A stretch of DNA of 15,002 nucleotides, taken from NCBI GenBank assembly GCA_031270565.1, contig JAISXJ010000063.1, positions 1 to 15,002 of the forward strand. Reading direction: 5' to 3'. This stretch comes from Prevotellaceae bacterium (GTDB taxonomy: Bacteria; Bacteroidota; Bacteroidia; Bacteroidales; Paludibacteraceae). Positions 7,146 to 15,002 of the stretch are shown here, piece after piece. Every line of letters begins with the position of its first letter. Within the stretch, counting starts at the first letter, position 1. The notes beneath the pieces were generated by a model. It had not been told where the DNA came from and searched no databases. It saw only the letters and a list, made by a program, of their open reading frames with translations. The position numbers and the translations under genes are program-made.

Positions 7146-7296
7146 CAGTTTGATTATTTTTTTTCGCACGCAGATTCAACTAAGGCAATTAATATAACCC
7201 GATGACTTACCGAAACCGTCTCTCCATTGCCGACTATCCGCGGGATGAGTACCCTGCCCTACCCTGTGAGACAGCCTCCTGTAAAATTCAACGAAA

Positions 7297-8094
7297 TTAC
7301 TGTTGATATACTCTTTCCGTATAGCCTTTGAAGGTAAAATCGGCGAAATTACCATCAAAATGTACTTTCACTGTTTCATACACACTGGCGCTGGCGACAG
7401 CACGTAAAATGATTTCCCCTGATGAAAATCCTCTGAACGCCTTAACAAGGGGCTGGGTTATGTCGTAGTCTATTAGCATCCTGGTATAACGGGTCGAAGG
7501 AGGCTCACTGGAAGATATGTAATAGACGTCATCAGAGCCATAACTGTCCGAATCCCCCACGACGATGCTTCCTGTTCCTGACACAGGATTCCATTCGGCG
7601 TCAACCGTCAGCGACACGTCGGAAGATGTCGGCTCAGAGAGCGTAAGAGCGTATGTCCCGTCGCTATTGTCAATTACCTGACTGCTGATGATGACATTCT
7701 GTTCCGCGTCAAAGTCGGAATGTCTGTAATTTGCCATACCAAAACTCTTAACCGTTGTATGGGTACTCTCAAAAAGTACCTCAAAACATGGCTTGTACTT
7801 TCTGGAATCCCGTACTACCGCCCACATATCAGGACGGATTGAGTCAATATAAAGTCCCTGAAAATATTTGTCAATAATAAATTGCCGTCCTTGAAGATTA
7901 GACGCAATATATTTCTTAACTATTACGGCAGGGCATGCATGGGTGTCGATGCAGTCGTAAATGGCTTGTATCCAAGTCGAATATATATCCTGACCCTGCT
8001 GTGTTAATTCCGTTGGCTTGTTCGTGCCATCATAATGAATACACGAGCTAAATAAAACAGCTATTAATAGGCTTACAAATGAAAACTTTTTCAT
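7297..8094 (-). CDS. Predicted lipoprotein of unknown function
   Basis: The family is not recognised. From ATG 8094 the 265-residue product begins MKKFSFVSLLIAVLFSSC, a lipoprotein signal peptide with the lipobox cysteine at residue 18, so export and lipid anchoring in the envelope are predicted. The first half holds WIQAIYDCIDTHACPAV and is mixed helix and sheet in character. The second half is rich in Ser, Asp and Tyr with alternating hydrophobic residues (YALTLSEPTSSDVSLTVDAEW), suggesting beta-structure. An in-frame ATG at 8116-8118 overlaps the stop of the preceding gene by one base (TAATG) and would add eight residues (MYHKSLFV). It could be the coupled start, but the shorter form gives a standard signal peptide. 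It probably forms an operon with the barrel protein upstream, and the two may work together at the cell surface. No clear terminator is seen after it. Confidence 0.75.
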   Translation of the reverse strand: MKKFSFVSLLIAVLFSSCIHYDGTNKPTELTQQGQDIYSTWIQAIYDCIDTHACPAVIVKKYIASNLQGRQFIIDKYFQGLYIDSIRPDMWAVVRDSRKYKPCFEVLFESTHTTVKSFGMANYRHSDFDAEQNVIISSQVIDNSDGTYALTLSEPTSSDVSLTVDAEWNPVSGTGSIVVGDSDSYGSDDVYYISSSEPPSTRYTRMLIDYDITQPLVKAFRGFSSGEIILRAVASASVYETVKVHFDGNFADFTFKGYTERVYQQ

Positions 8095-8117
8095 AACAAA
8101 CAATGATTTATGATACA

Positions 8118-8750
8118 TTAAAAACGATAACCGATACCGGCAGAGATGATGCCTTTCATTCCGATGCCAAGTTCTACATTACCAAACAATTTTTTCCCGA
8201 ATGACACACCGAAAAAAGTAACCTGACTAGCAGGCAACAACTCGAAACCGGTGTTATTCACACCCGTATCAGTCCAGAGAAAACTAAACCCAAACGCAAG
8301 TCCCGAATAGAGCGTTACCGCCTTTCGGTTAAGATAGGAAAACCTGACTGCGGGCGCTATGCTCAGCATAAAACAGTCGTTAGTACGAAGAAGTTTGTCG
8401 GTGTGGGCGTCATACACCTCTCCCCCGGAAGTGGCAGCGCCATAAGCCCAGCCGCCTACCCAAAACCATTTTGCCGGATGATAGTAATAACTCAACGATA
8501 ACCCGCCAATGTATATTGGCTCGGAGTAGGTCAGTGGCAACATCCAGCTGTAGCCGTAGCTGTAATAATACGAATAGTAGTCGTAATAACGCGGATAGCC
8601 AATCATATCCCCCGAAAGAGTCATATCGCCGATGCTTAGATGAATTTCATGTTTCAGCAACTCCGGCGCAGGCGCTGAACACTCTTTTTGTGCCGATAAT
8701 ACCGACGCAAAGGTCGCGGCAAACAGAATACAAAATAGAATACGTTTCAT
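8118..8750 (-). CDS. Predicted outer-membrane beta-barrel protein
   Basis: A 210-residue exported protein with a cleavable signal peptide (MKRILFCILFAATFASVLSA, cut before QKE). Alternating hydrophobic and aromatic strands and a final GIGYRF with C-terminal phenylalanine, the usual outer-membrane barrel insertion signal, point to a small eight-strand-type barrel. Residues 52-67 contain ten tyrosines in sixteen positions (YPRYYDYYSYYYSYGY), probably an exposed loop between strands. The specific family and ligand are not recognised. ATG 8750 gives a proper signal peptide. No consensus promoter is visible in the 136 bases upstream, which otherwise hold nothing I can name. The lipoprotein gene begins at or just after its stop codon. 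Confidence 0.75.
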   Translation of the reverse strand: MKRILFCILFAATFASVLSAQKECSAPAPELLKHEIHLSIGDMTLSGDMIGYPRYYDYYSYYYSYGYSWMLPLTYSEPIYIGGLSLSYYYHPAKWFWVGGWAYGAATSGGEVYDAHTDKLLRTNDCFMLSIAPAVRFSYLNRKAVTLYSGLAFGFSFLWTDTGVNNTGFELLPASQVTFFGVSFGKKLFGNVELGIGMKGIISAGIGYRF

Positions 8751-8886
8751 ATAAAAAAGGTTTATAAAATAGCAGGTTATGTATTGCAGATGATTTGCTT
8801 TTTCATTATCAACTGTGAATCATTGGTTATAACACTTATTCATTCCGTACCAATGATGCAAGTTTGACGTCGAATGTGGCATATCA

Positions 8887-10005
8887 TCAAAATAATTTCA
8901 AAAATTCTTCTCCCAGATATTGATTTGAAAACTGCGGTATGAGCAAAAGCTCGCGCAGGTCGATGTCCGATTGAATAAAGGGCTTTTGCATCAATTCGTG
9001 GCAAAGTTGCAACTGCTTGCCCGACGTGTCGGCAATGTGGCAAAGCGTGTCCAAATCGGCGCCTGAAAGCATCTGTCGATTGGCAATGACATGACGTCCG
9101 GCAAAAAGCGTGTTCAGGAGTTTCAGTTTCAATCCTGTTGCCTGAAATGTTATCAGGAGATTTATATGGGCTTCCCTGAGCAGTTGCTGCATACGGACAT
9201 CGTCGGGATTCGGCACAAGCTCAATGTTGGGATAGCGGCTGACGGCGGCACGAAGTTTTGCCACAGGGTTTAATCCCGCAATGACACACCTGTATGGCAG
9301 TTTCCCAAAAATATTATGACACAGATAGAGCGCCGCATGAACATTTTCTGCCAGCGACAGATTGGCATGGTAAAGCAGAAACGACGATGAACCGGTTTGA
9401 GATGAAATATGTTCGTTGGCGTGAAAACAGGGTATGTATTTCACCGTTTTTGTGGGGAAGATACGTTCAAAATGTTTTTGATCGGTTGTTGAAAGGGCTA
9501 CTATCACATCGGCAGCACGCAGTATCCGCTCGTAATATTGCATTTTGACGGCTTCGATGGCGTAGTAAAACTTTTGCCATAAATCATTGCTGGCAGCGGC
9601 TAACCCGCGATAGTAATCGTGTTCGATGTTGCACTCGCGAAAAATTTTGAGCCGCCGCCTCAGGCGTCTATCATTCAGATAATAACAGCAGACTAATCCC
9701 TCAAACAAAATGGGGTCGTCATTGCTGAGAAGATTGTTTATCAGACGGCTGTTTTTACGGCTAACAACCGCATAAGGCTTCCATCGAAACTGATTGATGA
9801 GCGTTTGACGTCGCGGATAATAATATACCTTATGGCAACAGGCATCCAGTTCGGGCGCCCTGCTGCGCCAATACTCAAAACAGTGAAGCGTAACCTTTAC
9901 ACCAAGCGCCGACAGGGCTTTGATGCGATAAAAAACGTCTATCACCCCTCCATAATTGGCAGGATAGGGAATATCAAAGGCAACAATATTCAGAGATTTG
10001 GTCAT
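8887..10005 (-). CDS. GT-B fold glycosyltransferase (Bacteroidetes GT4-like family)
   Basis: A 372-residue cytosolic enzyme expected to move a sugar from a nucleotide donor onto an envelope glycan or lipid carrier. The N-terminal domain begins with IVAFDIPYPANYGGVIDVFY, with the glycine-rich acceptor-side loop of GT-B enzymes, followed by NIEHDYYRG at 126-134. The C-terminal donor domain has LYHANLSLAEN (211-221), LVPNPDD (263-269) and TGLKLKLLNTLFAGRHVIAN (290-309). The last corresponds to the EX7E region of GT4 enzymes, but Asn298 takes the place of the usual glutamate. I believe this is characteristic of a Bacteroidetes subfamily rather than a defect. It is the last gene of the rlmN run, 3 bases after the preceding glycosyltransferase. 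Donor and acceptor cannot be read from the sequence. Confidence 0.82.
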   Translation of the reverse strand: MTKSLNIVAFDIPYPANYGGVIDVFYRIKALSALGVKVTLHCFEYWRSRAPELDACCHKVYYYPRRQTLINQFRWKPYAVVSRKNSRLINNLLSNDDPILFEGLVCCYYLNDRRLRRRLKIFRECNIEHDYYRGLAAASNDLWQKFYYAIEAVKMQYYERILRAADVIVALSTTDQKHFERIFPTKTVKYIPCFHANEHISSQTGSSSFLLYHANLSLAENVHAALYLCHNIFGKLPYRCVIAGLNPVAKLRAAVSRYPNIELVPNPDDVRMQQLLREAHINLLITFQATGLKLKLLNTLFAGRHVIANRQMLSGADLDTLCHIADTSGKQLQLCHELMQKPFIQSDIDLRELLLIPQFSNQYLGEEFLKLF

Positions 10006-10008
10006 ATT

Positions 10009-11259
10009 TTACAGAGATTGTGAGGTATGGTCTATCATTTGTTTTAGAAAATCTTCAAATATATTCCCTTGTGTCAGACGGGAAAACTGTGCAGCAGCAG
10101 ACTGATTCAATGCAGCGGAAGTATATCCCTGCTGTTGTCGGCACTGTAGTTGATGCAGAATAAAATCGGCGACCTGTTCAGCATTTTCTGCGGCGATACC
10201 GACATTAACCTCCCTGATAAGGCGAGCAAGGTGAGACCCGTCGTTTGGGATACACAAAACGGGCTTGTTCACGCCAATGGCTTCAAAAAATTTTGTTGTC
10301 AAAATGCCGTGTGTCTTGCAGGCGTTCGACTCGCTGGTCAGCACAAGAATAATGGAACTGCGACGCAGGATGTCGGGTATCTCTTTCGGATGTACAAATG
10401 CGTGGTATTGCATCATTGCCTTCACGTGCCGGTCGGCAGCCAGTCGAGCAAGGCGCTTTTGCGACTGCTCATCAACATACCACGACAGAACAATCTGCTC
10501 CGGCGTTACCTCTCCCCGATGCAGCAAAAGAGAAAGCGCCTCAAAAAGCAGTGTGGGGTCACGAAAGTCTTCACTGTAAATGCGTCCTGTATAAACTATT
10601 TCAAACACAGGGCTGATAACTTTTCCCGGATAAAACACAGCAGGGTCGTAACCATTGTAAATAAGATGCGTATTGGGGTTGATTTGGCGAATTAATTCCA
10701 CGTGCCATGGTGAAACGGTGGTTATGCAGGCGGCTTTTCTGAGCGTTCGGTTGCGTCGCCTGATGTGGAGACGATAATAGCTGCTTACAATTTGCTTTCC
10801 CAAAAAGCGCGGCGGACGATGTTGAAAAGGGATGCTGACCGGAGCCTGTTCGACAATGTCGCGCAAATCAACCATCAAGGGTAAAGCATGCTTTTCTGCA
10901 AAACGTTCGGCTGTGGGCAGAGGAAATGTGGAAAAGGTTGTACAGAACACGGCATCGAACGATTCACCCTTTAGCAGTCGTGTTGCCCGACGGTAGAAAA
11001 GACGCCCCTTGTAGTCGAAAAGCATATTGAGCGCTATCTTTATTACCCAGTCGATTTTGTTGAAACGGCTTGTTGTGCGATAGTAGGGAATGGCAATGAA
11101 TCGGGCGCTGACAGGCGGACAGTTCGGCTCGTGTTTCACTGTCTCGGTAACAACGGTCAGCTGCCAGCCCCGTTCCGTCAGATAGCTGCACAGGTAACGC
11201 AAGCGGGGCAAATATGCCGGCGGTTGAAAAGCATCGCAAAATATCAGCAGACGTGGCAT
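10009..11259 (-). CDS. Glycosyltransferase family 4-like protein
   Basis: A 416-residue GT-B glycosyltransferase. The N-terminal half holds FCDAFQPPAYLPRLRYLCSYL, typical of the Bacteroidetes GT4 group, and VDLRD at 130-134. The donor-binding half begins after IYNGYDP (200-206), with IVYTGRI (221-227) and HGILTTKFFEAIGVNKPVLCI (317-337), where E326 is the C-terminal glutamate of the EX7E motif. The region 160-178 is strongly basic (HIRRRNRTLRK) and could touch membrane phospholipid. It lies 12 bases after the deacetylase-like gene and 3 before the next transferase, which argues that the three act on one glycan. The sugar and linkage are unknown. Confidence 0.87.
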   Translation of the reverse strand: MPRLLIFCDAFQPPAYLPRLRYLCSYLTERGWQLTVVTETVKHEPNCPPVSARFIAIPYYRTTSRFNKIDWVIKIALNMLFDYKGRLFYRRATRLLKGESFDAVFCTTFSTFPLPTAERFAEKHALPLMVDLRDIVEQAPVSIPFQHRPPRFLGKQIVSSYYRLHIRRRNRTLRKAACITTVSPWHVELIRQINPNTHLIYNGYDPAVFYPGKVISPVFEIVYTGRIYSEDFRDPTLLFEALSLLLHRGEVTPEQIVLSWYVDEQSQKRLARLAADRHVKAMMQYHAFVHPKEIPDILRRSSIILVLTSESNACKTHGILTTKFFEAIGVNKPVLCIPNDGSHLARLIREVNVGIAAENAEQVADFILHQLQCRQQQGYTSAALNQSAAAQFSRLTQGNIFEDFLKQMIDHTSQSL

Positions 11260-11271
11260 AGCATTATCTTT

Positions 11272-12579
11272 TTAGCGGGAAGTTGAATAATCTGCAAGTA
11301 ATGTGATAATCTTTTCATAGAGTTGTCGATGGTATCCGGCGGCGCGGACGGCAACGGAAGTATTATGCCAAAGCAGCGTCAATTCTCCGTGATGCTGATA
11401 AACCTGCTCTATCAGCAGGCAACAGTAGCGCCACGCATCGGCAAAGGAGAGGTTCATATAATTTTCATTACTCAGGGTACTCTCCATCACCGTGAGCGGG
11501 TGCAGCAGCACATCGGCAAGACGGATGGTGGCAGGGTCAATCCAGCGAACAGCGCGACACGTTCCCAGACGGAAGCCGGCTACATCGGGATAGGCAATGG
11601 TAAAATCGTCGGACAGTCCGGCTGCCGTAAGCCTGTCGGGACAGTTTGGCGGCAGCATACGCAGGTAATGGTGGCGATTGTCGGTAATATGTTTGCCGGT
11701 GGCTTGACAAAGCAACGCCTGTTCTGCAACAATATCCTGAGGAGAATCGGCAGCGGCATAACTTGTGTGTAACCCAAGATGAACGTGATGTGCGGCACAG
11801 AGTTCAAAGAAACGTTTGGCATCGCGTCCACAGGGATTGTACGCAGGATAATCAAGCGTAGCGCCCCGCCTGACCGCCTTCACAAAGCAGACTGTTCGGG
11901 CAGCAGCAACACGTTGATTTTGTTCAAACAGCCATGGAAATGTATAGGCGGGGTCATTTTCAAGACGCAAAAAGGCTTTGACAGCGGGTCTGACAAACGG
12001 TTCGCCATGCAATATGGCGCGTTTAATGCCTCCAAGTACGCCGCGCAGATGGCGGAATGTTTCAAGCGTATCCACATCGTGCGTCAATGTAATCTGGGCA
12101 AAACCTGCCTGCGGGTCATCCACGTGCAGCCCGACCATACGCAACCACTCCCGCAACAGAGCGGCGTACTCATCCACAATAGGACGATGAATAAATCCTG
12201 CACGCGCCGCTATGGAACGCGCCCCGATAAACCGTTTATGACAGTCGAAAGCGGCATCATCTGCCAGCCATTCTTCGTAACGCGAAAGCAAAAAGAAACT
12301 GCCTGCCACAATGTCGGCGCACACCACTAGCGTATCTCCAGCCCATTCCGTTTGAGCGGAACCGAATAGCAGAGGCGTTTTGCCCATACTGCTCAACGGA
12401 AGTGTCGGCAGAGAAGCCTGCGTGCCGTATCGTTCGGAATCGAAAAAGCCGGACGGCGTAATGACCACGCGAAAACGCCCGTACTGCGAGATATCAGCCG
12501 TATAACCGACACAGTCCGCCAAGGCGGCATTGTCGTGCAGCAAAAAGCGGATTATATAACGGATGACATCATTATTCAT
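11272..12579 (-). CDS. Polysaccharide deacetylase family protein (DUF7033 type)
   Basis: A 435-residue protein. Residues about 1-150 match the Bacteroidetes N-terminal region that usually precedes a divergent NodB-type domain. ITLTHDVD at 163-170 supplies the catalytic-type aspartate pair (D168, D170). Further family motifs are HLGLHTSY (267-274), NRHHYLRM (301-308), DDFTIAYPDVAGFRLGT (324-340) and LLWHNTS (402-408). Classical polysaccharide deacetylases remove N-acetyl groups using a metal held by Asp-His-His. The second histidine pair is not in the standard H-S/T-x3-H spacing here, so activity is inferred, not shown. No signal peptide is visible, so it would act in the cytosol. It sits between pdxA (15-base gap) and two glycosyltransferases, consistent with surface glycan synthesis. 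Confidence 0.83.
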   Translation of the reverse strand: MNNDVIRYIIRFLLHDNAALADCVGYTADISQYGRFRVVITPSGFFDSERYGTQASLPTLPLSSMGKTPLLFGSAQTEWAGDTLVVCADIVAGSFFLLSRYEEWLADDAAFDCHKRFIGARSIAARAGFIHRPIVDEYAALLREWLRMVGLHVDDPQAGFAQITLTHDVDTLETFRHLRGVLGGIKRAILHGEPFVRPAVKAFLRLENDPAYTFPWLFEQNQRVAAARTVCFVKAVRRGATLDYPAYNPCGRDAKRFFELCAAHHVHLGLHTSYAAADSPQDIVAEQALLCQATGKHITDNRHHYLRMLPPNCPDRLTAAGLSDDFTIAYPDVAGFRLGTCRAVRWIDPATIRLADVLLHPLTVMESTLSNENYMNLSFADAWRYCCLLIEQVYQHHGELTLLWHNTSVAVRAAGYHRQLYEKIITLLADYSTSR

Positions 12580-12594
12580 GGTGCAAAGCAGATT

Positions 12595-13659
12595 TTATTC
12601 CTGATCGTTACCGGCTATTTCCTGTTTGGTGGTGATGAGGGGATTTGCCGACATTTCGGTGAACTGCGCTCTCTTGCGTACCACATCGCAGGCAAGGTAA
12701 AGCGCGGAACGAATTGACTGCGCAGAAGCACAATTCCGTCCAGCAATGTCATACGCCGTGCCGTGCGAAGGCGACGTACGGACAACACTCAATCCCGCAG
12801 TATAATTCACACATTCAGCCATAAAGAGCGCCTTAAAGGGCGCTAATCCCTGGTCGTGATACATTGCCAGAACAGCGTCGTAATGCTGTATGGCATTCGA
12901 GCCAAAGAAGCCATCCGCAGAAAGAGGACCAACACAAACAATACCTTCTGCCGTTGCTTCCGCAATGGCTGGGGCAATCACCAGCTGTTCTTCGTTACCG
13001 ATTAGACCGTCGTCGCTGTTATGCGGATTCAGTCCAAATACCGCAATGCGCGGACGGCGAATACCAAAATCGCGCAGCAGGGCATTATGCAGAATACGCA
13101 ACTTTGAGACAATCAATTCCTGTGTCAGCGCCTTGCTGACGTCCTGAAGCGGCAGATGGGCGGTTACCAGAGCCAGCCTGATATTGTCGTGTACGAAAAG
13201 CATCAGGGCTTGCCCACCAAAGGTATTTGCAAAATATTCGGTATGACCGGCAAAAGAAAACTTGTCCGACTGAATCATCTTTTTATTGATTGGCGCCGTA
13301 ACTATCGCATCAATGATACCGGCTTTGACATCTTCGGAAGCTTGATGCAGCGCTTCAAAGGCGGCTTTGCCGGCGTCAACGGTAGGTTTGCCCGTCTCAA
13401 CTTTCACCTCATCCGTACTTTTTACCGGCACAAGACTGATGCGCCGAGCTGAGGCATCGCGAGCTGATGAAACAATACCGATGTTAATTGTTTCCATATT
13501 CAGCATCTTTTTGTAGTAGCCCATCGCCTTGGGCGAGCCGTAAATTATGGGCGTACAGAAATCAAGAATACGGTGGTCGCTGAGCAGTTTTAATATCACC
13601 TCATAGCTGATACCGTTTACATCACCGTGCGTGATGCCGATTTTCAAGGGGTTATTCAT
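12595..13659 (-). CDS. pdxA: 4-hydroxythreonine-4-phosphate dehydrogenase PdxA
   Basis: NAD-dependent enzyme of the DXP-dependent pyridoxal phosphate pathway. It oxidises 4-phosphohydroxy-L-threonine to a product that PdxJ condenses with deoxyxylulose phosphate. The 354 residues match the family length. The N-terminus GITHGDVNGISYEV is the Bacteroidetes version of the substrate loop. The metal ligands H168 (TAHLP), H213 (GLNPHNS) and H268 (MYHDQG) keep the 45- and 55-residue spacings of the E. coli ligands. H139-T140 (AGHTEY) is the substrate motif. SPSHGTAYDIAG at 296-307 is the C-terminal signature. ATG 13659 follows the rlmN stop by 24 bases, so the two are cotranscribed. Confidence 0.97.
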   Translation of the reverse strand: MNNPLKIGITHGDVNGISYEVILKLLSDHRILDFCTPIIYGSPKAMGYYKKMLNMETINIGIVSSARDASARRISLVPVKSTDEVKVETGKPTVDAGKAAFEALHQASEDVKAGIIDAIVTAPINKKMIQSDKFSFAGHTEYFANTFGGQALMLFVHDNIRLALVTAHLPLQDVSKALTQELIVSKLRILHNALLRDFGIRRPRIAVFGLNPHNSDDGLIGNEEQLVIAPAIAEATAEGIVCVGPLSADGFFGSNAIQHYDAVLAMYHDQGLAPFKALFMAECVNYTAGLSVVRTSPSHGTAYDIAGRNCASAQSIRSALYLACDVVRKRAQFTEMSANPLITTKQEIAGNDQE

Positions 13660-13683
13660 AAGTGTAAGTATTATTATTTGTCA

Positions 13684-14706
13684 TTATTTTGTACCGTTGT
13701 TTATTGAGGACAGCTGTCCGCAGGCGGCGGCAATATCTTCTCCGCGTGACCGTCGAATGGTAGAAATGATACCATGGTGCGTCAGATAATCGCGGAACAG
13801 TTCCATTTTCTCAATCGCAGGACTGCGCAACTCGATGCCCTCTACGGCGTGAAAACGTATCAGATTCACTCGACAGGGCAGCCCCTTGAGTAACCGTACC
13901 AATGCGGCGGCATGGCGTTGGGTATCATTTTTCCCGTCAAAGACAATATACTCAAACGACAGACGGCGTTGATGGGCAAAGTCATAATTGCGCAACTCCT
14001 TTATAATATTTTCAACGGGAAACGCTTTTTCTACGGGCATCACAGCGAGGCGTTCTTCGGGAAACGGATTATGGAGGCTGATTGCCAAATGACACGATGA
14101 TTCGGTTAAGAAACGTTTTAAGCCGCTCATAATGCCGACGCTTGATACCGTGATGCGTCTCGGACTGTATGCTGTGCCCCATTCTGCCGTCAGCACTGTC
14201 AGTGCCCGCAACACCTCATCCGTATTGTCGAATGGCTCGCCCATCCCCATAAAAACGATATTGGTCAGGGGATGTATGTCTGCGACGGCATATACCTGAT
14301 TCAGGATTTCTGCCGCCGACAGATTCCCCGTCCAGCCTTGTTTACCGGTCATACAGAAATGGCAGTTCATCTTGCAGCCAACCTGACACGACACACAGAG
14401 CGAATGACGGTCTTTGTCGGGAATATAGACGGTTTCCACTAATCCGTGAGCGGTTTGGAATAGGTATTTGCATGTGCCGTCGCGGGATGTTACCACGTGC
14501 AACGGCGCTACGCGTCCTGTTTCGTAGCGCTCTGCAAGGACTGCGCGATGTTTTGCCGAGATATTGCTCATGGCATCAAACGTGCCGACACGCTTTTTGT
14601 AGAGCCACTCAGCAAGTTGACCGGCGCTAAAAGCCGGCATGTGTAATGCCGTAACAATCTCACGCAATTCATCGGGCGTCTTTCCTGACAGGGGGATTTT
14701 TTCCAT
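13684..14706 (-). CDS. rlmN: Dual-specificity RNA methyltransferase RlmN
   Basis: Radical-SAM enzyme that methylates C2 of adenosine 2503 in 23S rRNA, and A37 of some tRNAs, in the cytosol. From ATG 14706 it has 340 residues. The 4Fe-4S ligands are C111, C115 and C118 (CKMNCHFC), followed by the GMGEPFDN SAM-binding motif at 154-161 and, near the C-terminus, the methyl-carrying C329 in AAACGQLS. The frame extends three codons further to a TTG at 14715, but this would leave only a few bases after the predicted transcription start (-7 box at 14726-14733), so ATG 14706 is preferred. It is the first gene of the minus-strand run through pdxA to the glycosyltransferases. Confidence 0.97.
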   Translation of the reverse strand: MEKIPLSGKTPDELREIVTALHMPAFSAGQLAEWLYKKRVGTFDAMSNISAKHRAVLAERYETGRVAPLHVVTSRDGTCKYLFQTAHGLVETVYIPDKDRHSLCVSCQVGCKMNCHFCMTGKQGWTGNLSAAEILNQVYAVADIHPLTNIVFMGMGEPFDNTDEVLRALTVLTAEWGTAYSPRRITVSSVGIMSGLKRFLTESSCHLAISLHNPFPEERLAVMPVEKAFPVENIIKELRNYDFAHQRRLSFEYIVFDGKNDTQRHAAALVRLLKGLPCRVNLIRFHAVEGIELRSPAIEKMELFRDYLTHHGIISTIRRSRGEDIAAACGQLSSINNGTK

Positions 14707-14725
14707 TGAATACAAAAATTTGCTG

Positions 14726-14733
14726 CAAAGGTA
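14726..14733 (-). promoter_or_regulatory. -7 promoter element of the rlmN-pdxA run
   Basis: TACCTTTG on the minus strand, 19 bases before the rlmN ATG, matches the Bacteroidetes -7 consensus. A TTTG at -33 is lacking; the place is taken by a CTANAAA heptad array, as at clpP and mutS. It probably drives all five genes down to 8887, since no terminator or clear internal promoter is seen between them. Confidence 0.65.
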
Positions 14734-14741
14734 GTGCTTTT

Positions 14742-14818
<77 letters not shown>

Positions 14819-14856
14819 CATTGTGCAATTAGAAAACGATTAAAAGTCCTGCCTTT

Positions 14857-14951
14857 GGCTTTCCAGACTGCCTGCAAGGCAGAATTTTCATAACCGCAGG
14901 TCAGCGACCTGCGGAAAACGACACCCTCCTATCCACTGCCTGACAAGGCAG
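14857..14951. repeat. GC-rich hairpin module (copy 2)
   Basis: Contains the 27-base segment shared with 3106-3132 (14857-14883, hairpin CTGCCT-GCA-AGGCAG). It also has the 9-base-arm hairpin CCGCAGGTC/GACCTGCGG at 14894-14914 with loop AGC, and a further hairpin CTGCCT-GACA-AGGCAG at 14936-14951. A small GTCC-TAAC-GGAC hairpin follows at 14984-14995. The 296 bases from the rlmN start to the window edge hold no gene that I can see; they consist of the promoter, the heptad tract and these hairpins. Confidence 0.75.
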
Positions 14952-15002
14952 GACTTGCGGAGTGAATCACTATAAAAGTATATGTCCTAACGGACAAAAA
15001 CG

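Noticed and set aside
7268..7278. GAGACAGCCTC, resembling ends of some Bacteroidetes insertion sequences
   Set aside because: It is a single short match with no partner inverted repeat, transposase fragment or target duplication nearby.
7176..7358. Minus-strand 60-codon open frame overlapping the 3' end of the lipoprotein gene
   Set aside because: It uses another frame of a real coding region and then intergenic DNA; no start signal or domain is seen.
8751..8886. Possible promoter of the barrel-lipoprotein pair
   Set aside because: No TAnnTTTG with an upstream TTTG at 19-21 bases is present on the minus strand, so no site is claimed.
11779..12330. Plus-strand open frame of 183 codons opposite the deacetylase-like gene
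   Set aside because: It is the antisense of a coherent coding sequence. Similar shadows at 10150-10695 and 1389-1823 were rejected for the same reason.

Overview
The window is chromosomal DNA from a member of the Bacteroidota, most likely Bacteroidales. The evidence is promoters of the TTTG-N19/20-TAnnTTTG type, a bL32 protein with the family-typical MAHPKR start, the DUF177-rpmF, clpP-clpX and rlmN-pdxA pairs, ClpX and PdxA sequences of Bacteroidetes type, and a lipoprotein plus small outer-membrane barrel. No species can be named from the sequence alone.

Left part (1-3289, minus strand): clpP and clpX form a tight two-gene unit overlapping by one base. They are followed downstream by the N-terminal 329 codons of a fused restriction nuclease/N6-adenine methylase that runs off the left edge. 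The region between clpP and the divergent mutS is an inverted composite repeat. Next come mutS (plus strand, mismatch repair) and a separate DUF177-rpmF transcription unit with a textbook promoter and a GAAA-loop terminator. A minus-strand tRNA-Ser(GCU) follows, with its own promoter and terminator.

Middle (7297-8750, minus): an unrecognised pair made of a secreted beta-barrel protein with a very tyrosine-rich segment and a lipoprotein, translationally adjacent.

Right part (8887-14706, minus): one compact run, rlmN > pdxA > DUF7033-type polysaccharide deacetylase-like protein > two GT-B glycosyltransferases, with gaps of only 3-24 bases. It joins rRNA modification and vitamin B6 synthesis to probable cell-envelope glycan assembly.

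The most unusual signal is non-coding. Three unrelated promoters (clpP, mutS, rlmN) are each preceded, 8-10 bases upstream of the -7 box, by a tract of 8-11 consecutive heptanucleotides (consensus TAGTKNN on the strand opposite the promoter). These tracts hold strict 7-base phase and lie where the -33 element is expected. At both loci the tracts are linked to the same GC-rich hairpins. Two computed start positions were revised because the longest frames begin at TTG codons inside promoters: the DUF177 gene starts at 5997 and rlmN at 14706.
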